Positions 31,000 through 36,035 of a DNA stretch of 36,035 nucleotides are shown here, piece by piece. The notes under the pieces were generated by a model, which was not told the DNA's origin, searched no databases, and saw only the letters and a list, made by a program, of their open reading frames with translations. Every line of letters starts with the position of its first letter. Position 1 is the first letter of the stretch. The stretch is from NCBI RefSeq assembly GCF_001421885.1, contig NZ_LMLH01000016.1:1-36035 (forward strand), read 5' to 3'. The translations under genes were made by a program, and so were the position numbers. The DNA comes from Pseudomonas sp. Leaf48 (GTDB taxonomy: Bacteria; Pseudomonadota; Gammaproteobacteria; Pseudomonadales; Pseudomonadaceae).

Positions 31000-32822
31000 A
31001 CCGATCCCGTTTGCTGTTGAGCCTTGCGATCTGTTTAGGGCTGGCTGCGTGCAGTACGGCGCAGCTCGCCAACGAGGAAGCGTCCGACCTGATCGAGGCG
31101 GGCCAGTATGAAGCAGGTCTGGCTCGCATCGAAGAGGGGTTGCGTGAAAATCCGCGCGATACACAGCTGCACATCGCCCTGAACAACGGTCGCACCCGTG
31201 CGGTGAAGGCGCTGATGACCCAGGGCGACATGGACCGGACCCAGCGAAATTTCGCCGGGGCTCGCATGTCCTACAGCCGGGTGCTGAACATTGAACCGAA
31301 CAACCGTCGCGCCCAGGATTCCCTGCGTCAGCTCGACTACCTGCGCAGCATGGATGAGAAGCTTGAACTGGCCCGCGGCGACCTGCGTCGCGGCGACATC
31401 TACGGCGCCGACCGCCAGGTCAAACAGATTCTCGAGCTGGACCCGAAAAACGAAGGCGCCCTGGAACTGCAAGGCAACATCCGTCTGGTACAGAGCCGCA
31501 ACGTGGTGGCGTACCCGCAGCTGCGCACCCGTCTCGACCGGCCGGTGACCCTGGAGTTTCGGGACGCCTACCTCAAGACCATCTTTGAAGTGCTGTCCCA
31601 GGTTGCCGGTCTGAATTTCATTTTCGACAAGGACCTGCGCCCGGACATGAAAGCCACTATCTTCGTGCGTGATGTGCGCATCGAAGACGCCGTGGAACTG
31701 CTGCTGCAACAGAACCAGCTGCATCAGAAAGTGGTGAATGAAAACACCTTGCTGATCTACCCCGACTCGCCGCAGAAGATCAAGGATTATCAGGAGCTGG
31801 TGATGCGTACCTTCTACCTGACCAGCATCGATGCCAACACTGCGTTGAACATGGTCAAGACCATGCTCAAGACCCGTGACGTGTTCGTCGACGAACGCCT
31901 CAATACCCTGACCATGCGTGACAGCAGCGATGCCATCCGCATGGCCGAGAAACTGCTGCAGTCCCAGGACCAGTCCAACCCCGAAGTGGTGCTGGAAGTA
32001 GAAGTCATGGAAGTGGCCCGCCAGCGCATTCTCGACCTTGGCCTGCAATGGCCGAACACCTTTGGTGTCGTCAACAGCGACGGATCGGCGGTGACCCTCC
32101 TTGATCAACTCAAAGGCATCAACTCCGGCCGGATCACCATCAACCCGTCACCACAGGCCAAGATCAACGCCCAGGACAAGGACATCAACACCCTGGCAAG
32201 CCCGGTGATACGGGTCAGCAACCGTGAACAGGCGCGTATCCACATCGGTCAGCGGGTGCCGATCATCAGCGCCACTTCGGTGCCTTCGACCCAGGGGCCG
32301 GTGATCACCGAGAGCGTGACTTACCTCGATGTCGGTTTGAAACTGGAAGTGCAACCCACCGTGCACCTGAACAACGAAGTGGCCATCAAGGTCGCGCTGG
32401 AAGTCAGCAACGCCACGCCACTGGAACCGACCCGCCAGGGCACCATCCCGGTCCAGGTCGATACCCGCAACGCCCAGACCACCTTGCGTCTGCATGACGG
32501 CGAAACGCAGATCCTCGCCGGCCTGGTGCGCAACGACCATGGCAGCACCGGCAACAAGATCCCGGGTCTTGGCGACATTCCCGGCCTGGGCCGTTTGTTC
32601 GGCAGCAACCGGGACGACGTCATCAAATCCGAGCTGGTGCTGTCGATCACCCCGCGCATTGTGCGCAACCTGCCGTACCAGAGTCCGTCGGACATGGAAT
32701 TCCCGACCGGCACCGAAACCAGCATGCACATCCAGGCACCGGATCGTTCCATGGGTGCATCGGTCCAGGCGCCGAACATGGCCTCGCCGATTGCCACCAC
32801 CGTGACCATCGAGAAGCCTTGA
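30996..32822 (+). CDS. gspD: Outer-membrane secretin with TPR N-terminus (GspD/PilQ/MshL family)
   Basis: A 608-residue lipoprotein secretin. The lipobox LAAC puts the acylated Cys at 19, so it may reach the outer membrane without a separate pilotin. TPR-like helices fill about 25-150. Then come N0/STN and N1-type domains (about 175-330: TLEFRDAYLKTIFEVLSQVA, ATIFVRDVRIEDAVELLLQQ) and the secretin barrel (about 335-570, with IASPV-like NTLASPVIRVSNREQARIHI, VPIISATSV, LGDIPGLGRLFGS and LVLSITPRIVR). The TPR-plus-secretin arrangement is closer to type IV pilus or MSHA-like and deltaproteobacterial secretins than to XcpQ. It would form the outer-membrane channel for export of the locus's cargo. 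Confidence 0.92.
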   Translation: MNRSRLLLSLAICLGLAACSTAQLANEEASDLIEAGQYEAGLARIEEGLRENPRDTQLHIALNNGRTRAVKALMTQGDMDRTQRNFAGARMSYSRVLNIEPNNRRAQDSLRQLDYLRSMDEKLELARGDLRRGDIYGADRQVKQILELDPKNEGALELQGNIRLVQSRNVVAYPQLRTRLDRPVTLEFRDAYLKTIFEVLSQVAGLNFIFDKDLRPDMKATIFVRDVRIEDAVELLLQQNQLHQKVVNENTLLIYPDSPQKIKDYQELVMRTFYLTSIDANTALNMVKTMLKTRDVFVDERLNTLTMRDSSDAIRMAEKLLQSQDQSNPEVVLEVEVMEVARQRILDLGLQWPNTFGVVNSDGSAVTLLDQLKGINSGRITINPSPQAKINAQDKDINTLASPVIRVSNREQARIHIGQRVPIISATSVPSTQGPVITESVTYLDVGLKLEVQPTVHLNNEVAIKVALEVSNATPLEPTRQGTIPVQVDTRNAQTTLRLHDGETQILAGLVRNDHGSTGNKIPGLGDIPGLGRLFGSNRDDVIKSELVLSITPRIVRNLPYQSPSDMEFPTGTETSMHIQAPDRSMGASVQAPNMASPIATTVTIEKP

Positions 32823-32824
32823 TC

Positions 32825-33298
32825 ATGAACGCCTCGCAACGCGGTTTTTCCTTGGTCGAAGTCGTGGTGACGCTGGCCCTGATCGGTCTGCTGGCCTCCA
32901 TGGCCGCACCGCTGACCGAGACCGTGGTGCGCCGGGGCAAAGAGCAGGAACTGCGCACCGCGCTGTACCAGATTCGCGATGCCATCGACGCTTACAAGCG
33001 GGCATTCGATGCCGGTTACATCGAGAAGACACTGAACAGCAGTGGCTATCCGCCGAACCTGAAAATACTGGTCGATGGCGTGCGTGACGTGCGCAGCGCC
33101 AAGGGTGGCAAGTTCTATTTCCTGCGGCGCATCCCCCGCGATCCGCTGGCAGTGGTCAAGCGCGACGACGAAGGCGGCTGGGGCCTGCGTTCCTATGACA
33201 GTTCGGCCGAGAACCCGCGGGAGGGCGAGGACGTCTTTGACGTTTACTCCAAGGCCCGCGGCAAGGGGCTCAACGGCGTCACCTATCGGGAGTGGTGA
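32825..33298 (+). CDS. Type II secretion pseudopilin (first of three)
   Basis: A 157-residue pseudopilin. The processing site is RG/FSLVEVVVTLALIGLLASM with Glu at mature position 5, and one N-terminal hydrophobic helix follows. The C-terminal domain (about 45-157) is GspG-like in length but lacks the clear calcium-loop motif and ends with LNGVTYREW. ATG 32825 starts two bases after the secretin stop. It is followed by two further pseudopilins, each ending in a Tyr/Glu/Trp-like pattern (SRYSEW in the second), suggesting internal duplication. Confidence 0.9.
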   Translation: MNASQRGFSLVEVVVTLALIGLLASMAAPLTETVVRRGKEQELRTALYQIRDAIDAYKRAFDAGYIEKTLNSSGYPPNLKILVDGVRDVRSAKGGKFYFLRRIPRDPLAVVKRDDEGGWGLRSYDSSAENPREGEDVFDVYSKARGKGLNGVTYREW

Positions 33299-33302
33299 AA
33301 TC

Positions 33303-33677
33303 ATGCGTCGGCAAAAGGGCTTTACCCTGTTGGAACTGATGGTGGTCATGGCAATCATCGCCACCTTGATGACGATCGCCTTGCCACGCTATTTCAACAG
33401 CCTGGAGGCGTCGAAAGAGACCACCCTGCGCCAGAGCCTGTCGGCCATGCGTGAGGCGCTGGACCACTACTACGGCGATACCGGGCGGTATCCCGACTCC
33501 ATTGATCAACTGGTCGAACAGCGCTACCTGCGCGTTCTGCCGACCGACCCGATCGCCGAGCGCAAGGACACCTGGGTCTTGGTGGCACCGCCCGAAGGCG
33601 TGGCGGGCGGGGTGGCCGATATCAAGAGTGGCGCTACAGGGAGGGCGCGTGATGGCAGCCGTTATTCCGAGTGGTAA
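33303..33677 (+). CDS. Type II secretion pseudopilin (second of three)
   Basis: A 124-residue pseudopilin with a short leader MRRQKG/FTLLELMVVMAIIATL and Glu at mature position 5. It is compact and GspG-like (AMREALDHYYGDTGRYPDSI resembles the GspG alpha-to-beta region), ending RDGSRYSEW without the full GspG calcium loop. It begins 4 bases after the previous stop and overlaps the next gene by about 26 bases. Confidence 0.92.
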   Translation: MRRQKGFTLLELMVVMAIIATLMTIALPRYFNSLEASKETTLRQSLSAMREALDHYYGDTGRYPDSIDQLVEQRYLRVLPTDPIAERKDTWVLVAPPEGVAGGVADIKSGATGRARDGSRYSEW

Positions 33678-34191
33678 GCCTGCGCGCGAGGACGGCTTCA
33701 CCTACCTGGGTGTGCTGTTTCTGATCATGGTGATGGGCATGGGCCTGGCCAGTGCCGGGGAGTTGTGGGCCACCGCCGCCCGCCGCGATCGCGAGCGCCA
33801 GTTGCTTTGGGTCGGCACTCAGTATGCCCAGGCGCTGCGCAGCTATTACCGCAGTTCGCCAGGCGTGGCCTTGTACCCCAAAGAGCTTGCCGAATTGTTG
33901 CAGGACGAGCGTTTCCCCTCGGCCAAGCGACATATCCGCCAGTTGTATCCGGACCCTGTCGGCGGCGGCGAGTGGGAGCTGATGCGCGGCACTGACGGAC
34001 GTATTACCGGGGTGTACTGCCCCTCCGAGCAGAGGCCGCTGAAGCAGGCGGACTTCCCCAGTCAGTGGTCGGACTTCAATGGCATGGCCAGCTACAAGGA
34101 CTGGCAGTTCGTCGCCGAAAAAGCCTTCCTCGACGGCACCTCCGGCCCCGCCAAAGGCCAGTCCAATGCCCCCCAGGCGTTGCAACCATGA
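33652..34191 (+). CDS. Atypical pseudopilin-like protein lacking Glu5
   Basis: A 179-residue protein. The N-terminus REDG/FTYLGVLFLIMVMGMGLA resembles a prepilin peptidase site (Gly15 before the cut) with a following hydrophobic helix, but position 5 is Gly instead of the nearly invariant Glu. That is the pattern of tip-type minor pseudopilins such as GspK. The rest (about 50-179) is soluble, with one Cys and GVALYPKELAELLQDERFP, typical of a PulG-like group that follows GspG-like genes. ATG 33652 has AGGGAGGG seven bases upstream; GTG 33649 is an alternative. Its stop overlaps csgE by 4 bases (34188-34191). Confidence 0.82.
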   Translation: MAAVIPSGKPAREDGFTYLGVLFLIMVMGMGLASAGELWATAARRDRERQLLWVGTQYAQALRSYYRSSPGVALYPKELAELLQDERFPSAKRHIRQLYPDPVGGGEWELMRGTDGRITGVYCPSEQRPLKQADFPSQWSDFNGMASYKDWQFVAEKAFLDGTSGPAKGQSNAPQALQP

Positions 34192-34577
34192 ATCGCAGCT
34201 GGCTGGCGGCGCTGGTGCTGATGTTCAGCGCGAGCCTGGCCTGGGGTGAAGAAGACGAGATGCTCGGTTTCATCATCGACGACACCATCTCGCACATCGG
34301 CCATGACTTTTATTACTCGTTCAGTGAACGCCTGCGTGCCACCAGCCCGATGGATTTCAACCTGGTGGTACGGGAAAGACCTTCGGCGCGCTGGGGCAGC
34401 CTGGTGACCGTGGAGTTTCAGCAACGCCTGGTGTATCGACGCTTTCTGCCGCCGAACACCGTGGAGTTGAAAGACGAGGCCTATGAGGCAGCCGACCTGG
34501 TCCGCGCGCAGATCGTGCGGCGCAAGCTGGAAGCCCTGTTGCAGGACACCACCGACCTTGAGAGGGACGAACTATGA
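34188..34577 (+). CDS. csgE: Curli export specificity factor CsgE
   Basis: A 129-residue periplasmic protein, the same length as E. coli CsgE. The signal peptide ends near AWG/EEDE (about residue 20). The mature part has the family core SHIGHDFYYSFSERL and RERPSARWGSLVTVEF (about 63-78). In E. coli, CsgE caps the periplasmic side of the CsgG pore and confers substrate selectivity. It starts with ATGA on the stop of the third pseudopilin, so it is a true member of the secretion operon. It likely feeds a substrate to the CsgG pore, but no CsgA or CsgB gene is present here. Confidence 0.95.
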   Translation: MNRSWLAALVLMFSASLAWGEEDEMLGFIIDDTISHIGHDFYYSFSERLRATSPMDFNLVVRERPSARWGSLVTVEFQQRLVYRRFLPPNTVELKDEAYEAADLVRAQIVRRKLEALLQDTTDLERDEL

Positions 34578-34993
34578 GGGAAAAAACTTTCTTGCAACGT
34601 ACCGGCCTGTGTCTGCTCGGCCTCGGCGGTTGCGGCTTGGTCCAGGCTACCGAACTGGTGTACACCCCCGTCAACCCGTCGTTTGGTGGCAACCCGCTGA
34701 ACGGCACCTGGTTGCTCAACAACGCCCAGTCACAGAACGACTACGACGACCCTGACTTGAAAGACCGCACCACGGTGGCCGCGACTTCGGCTCTGGAGCG
34801 TTTTACCAGTCAGCTGCAATCGCGATTGCTGGGGCAATTGCTCGACAACATCTCCACGGGCAACACGGGGAGCCTGTCAACGGACGCTTTTATCGTCGAT
34901 GTGATCGACGACTCCGGGGCACTGACCATCAATGTCACCGATCGTTTGACCGGTGAAGTGTCGGAAATCCAGGTGAATGGCATCGCCCCTTGA
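34574..34993 (+). CDS. csgF: Curli assembly factor CsgF
   Basis: A 139-residue protein with a signal peptide ending near LVQA/TEL (about residue 26) and the strongly conserved CsgF N-terminus ELVYTPVNPSFGGNPLNGTW. In E. coli that segment inserts in the CsgG beta-barrel and couples export to nucleation at the surface. It overlaps csgE by 4 bases (ATGA at 34574-34577). The conserved pore-binding segment is intact. Confidence 0.96.
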   Translation: MREKTFLQRTGLCLLGLGGCGLVQATELVYTPVNPSFGGNPLNGTWLLNNAQSQNDYDDPDLKDRTTVAATSALERFTSQLQSRLLGQLLDNISTGNTGSLSTDAFIVDVIDDSGALTINVTDRLTGEVSEIQVNGIAP

Positions 34994-35024
34994 AGGGGAT
35001 TCGGGTTGATGGGGAGTTACAGAC

Positions 35025-35900
35025 ATGAAAAAAACAATCGTGCTGGGGATGTTGCTGGCGGCGCTTTGCGGCTGTGGTCTGCGCGAGCCGATGTCCGCCG
35101 AACAGGACACGGAAACGCCGACCCTGACCCCCAGGGCTTCGACCTACTACGACTTGCTCAAAATGCCACGGCCCAAGGGGCGGTTGATGGCGGTGGTCTA
35201 TGGCTTCCGCGACCAGACCGGTCAGTACAAGCCGACCCCGGCCAGCTCGTTCTCCACCAGTGTCACGCAGGGCGCGGCAAGCATGCTGATGGATGCGTTG
35301 CAGGCCAGCGGCTGGTTCGTGGTGCTTGAGCGCGAAGGGCTGCAGAACCTGCTGACCGAACGCAAGATCATCCGCGCCTCGCAAAAGAAACCCAATACGC
35401 CGGTGAACATCATGGGGGAACTGCCACCGCTGCAGGCGGCGAACATGATGCTCGAAGGCGGCATCATCGCCTATGACACCAACGTGCGCAGCGGCGGGGA
35501 AGGGGCGCGCTATCTGGGCATCGACATTGCCCGGGAGTATCGCGTGGATCAGGTCACGGTGAACCTGCGGGCGGTGGACGTGCGCAGCGGCCAGGTGCTG
35601 GCCAACGTGATGACCAGCAAGACGATCTACTCCGTGGCCCGCAGCGCCGGGGTGTTCAAGTTCATCGAGTTCAAGAAGTTGCTGGAGGCCGAGGTGGGCT
35701 ACACCACTAACGAACCGGCGCAATTGTGTGTGCTGTCGGCGATCGAGGCGGCGGTGGGGCATATGCTGGCGCAGGGCATCGAGCGGCGCTTGTGGCAGGT
35801 GGCCGGGGACAACTCGCCGACCAACGAGACGCTGGAGCGGTATTTGACGCAGAACAAGGTGGTACCGGAGGGTGAGGGTACTACTGGATCGGGCGAGTAA
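35025..35900 (+). CDS. csgG: Outer-membrane curli secretion channel CsgG
   Basis: A 291-residue lipoprotein with lipobox ending at Cys17 (ALCGC). It forms a nonameric outer-membrane pore with a periplasmic vestibule. Family landmarks include LMAVVYGFRDQTGQYKP, VLEREGLQNLLTERKIIRAS, MLEGGIIAYDTNVRSGG and VGYTTNEPAQLC. The constriction segment reads KPTPASSFSTS, where E. coli has KPYPASNFSTA; the pore-lining Tyr and Asn are therefore Thr and Ser, with Phe kept. GGGGAG lies eight bases before the ATG. It is 31 bases after csgF and the last gene in the window. Confidence 0.96.
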   Translation: MKKTIVLGMLLAALCGCGLREPMSAEQDTETPTLTPRASTYYDLLKMPRPKGRLMAVVYGFRDQTGQYKPTPASSFSTSVTQGAASMLMDALQASGWFVVLEREGLQNLLTERKIIRASQKKPNTPVNIMGELPPLQAANMMLEGGIIAYDTNVRSGGEGARYLGIDIAREYRVDQVTVNLRAVDVRSGQVLANVMTSKTIYSVARSAGVFKFIEFKKLLEAEVGYTTNEPAQLCVLSAIEAAVGHMLAQGIERRLWQVAGDNSPTNETLERYLTQNKVVPEGEGTTGSGE

Positions 35901-35930
35901 CCAGAATGCCCGCGTCATCGTTAACCACTA

Positions 35931-36020
35931 TCGCGAGCCTGCTCGCTCCTACAGTTGATCTGTGCCATCCACAAAATCCGCGAACAGCCCCGACCCCTGT
36001 AGGAGCGAGCACGCTCGCGA
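35931..36020. repeat. REP pair (GTAGGAGCGAGC type) after csgG
   Basis: Inverted arms 35931-35954 (TCGCGAGCCTGCTCGCTCCT start) and 35997-36020, separated by 42 bases, the same spacer length as the REPIN at 5632. It likely marks the 3' end of the secretion operon. No separate U-run terminator is seen before the window ends. Confidence 0.85.
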
Positions 36021-36035
36021 AAAACCCGAGAGCGC

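Overview
The window reads as a chromosomal segment of a fluorescent-group Pseudomonas. The signs are a Pseudomonas-type 5S rRNA, high GC with strong third-position bias, and many copies of the GAGCGGGC-type and GGCGAGGGGG-type REP/REPIN repeats common in P. fluorescens relatives. This assignment is by recognition only; no database was searched.

Layout. Positions 1-170 hold the 3' end of an rRNA operon (5S rRNA plus terminator). Positions 197-5476 carry ordinary chromosomal genes: a VOC/PhnB-like protein, 3-hydroxybutyryl-CoA dehydrogenase with an overlapping TetR regulator, a divergent AraC-type regulator, an unknown polytopic membrane protein and a pirin-family bicupin. Positions 5477-6204 form a repeat-rich gap in which a 116-bp MITE-like element has inserted into a REPIN, leaving a 10-bp target duplication. 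Positions 6205-9352 hold a small catabolic cluster (ABM-domain membrane protein, YtcJ-like amidohydrolase, YcaC-like hydrolase), followed by a LysR regulator at 9652-10548.

From 10699 to the end is an accessory locus with three parts. (1) On the minus strand are a secreted glycine-rich repeat protein and type II secretion genes gspG-gspF. (2) On the plus strand are a lytic transglycosylase and then a 1943-residue MnxG-type multicopper oxidase, a family known for Mn(II) oxidation in P. putida GB-1. The oxidase is followed by a beta-propeller protein, two SCO copper chaperones, a cytochrome c/solute-binding fusion and a SurA-like prolyl isomerase. (3) A long tightly overlapping operon follows: receiver-only response regulator, GspE, PilM-, PilN- and PilO-like proteins, a GspC/PilP-like protein, a lipoprotein secretin with N-terminal TPR-like repeats, three pseudopilins, then csgE-csgF-csgG, the curli outer-membrane secretion trio, with no curli subunit in view.

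Inferred working model: the locus makes, copper-loads, exports and supplies electron-transfer partners to a giant multicopper oxidase. It brings its own hybrid type II secretion/type IV pilus-like machine and a CsgG pore. The oxidase gene and the secretion operon each carry a good sigma-54 (-24/-12) promoter preceded by CCCC-N6-GGGG dyads, and related G4/C4 blocks lie between gspG and the transglycosylase gene. I infer co-regulation of the whole locus by one enhancer-binding protein (in P. putida GB-1 the sigma-54-dependent regulator MnxR has this role). No such activator is encoded in the window. The coupling of a dedicated T2SS-like operon to csgEFG and a manganese-oxidase-type enzyme is the most striking part of the window.
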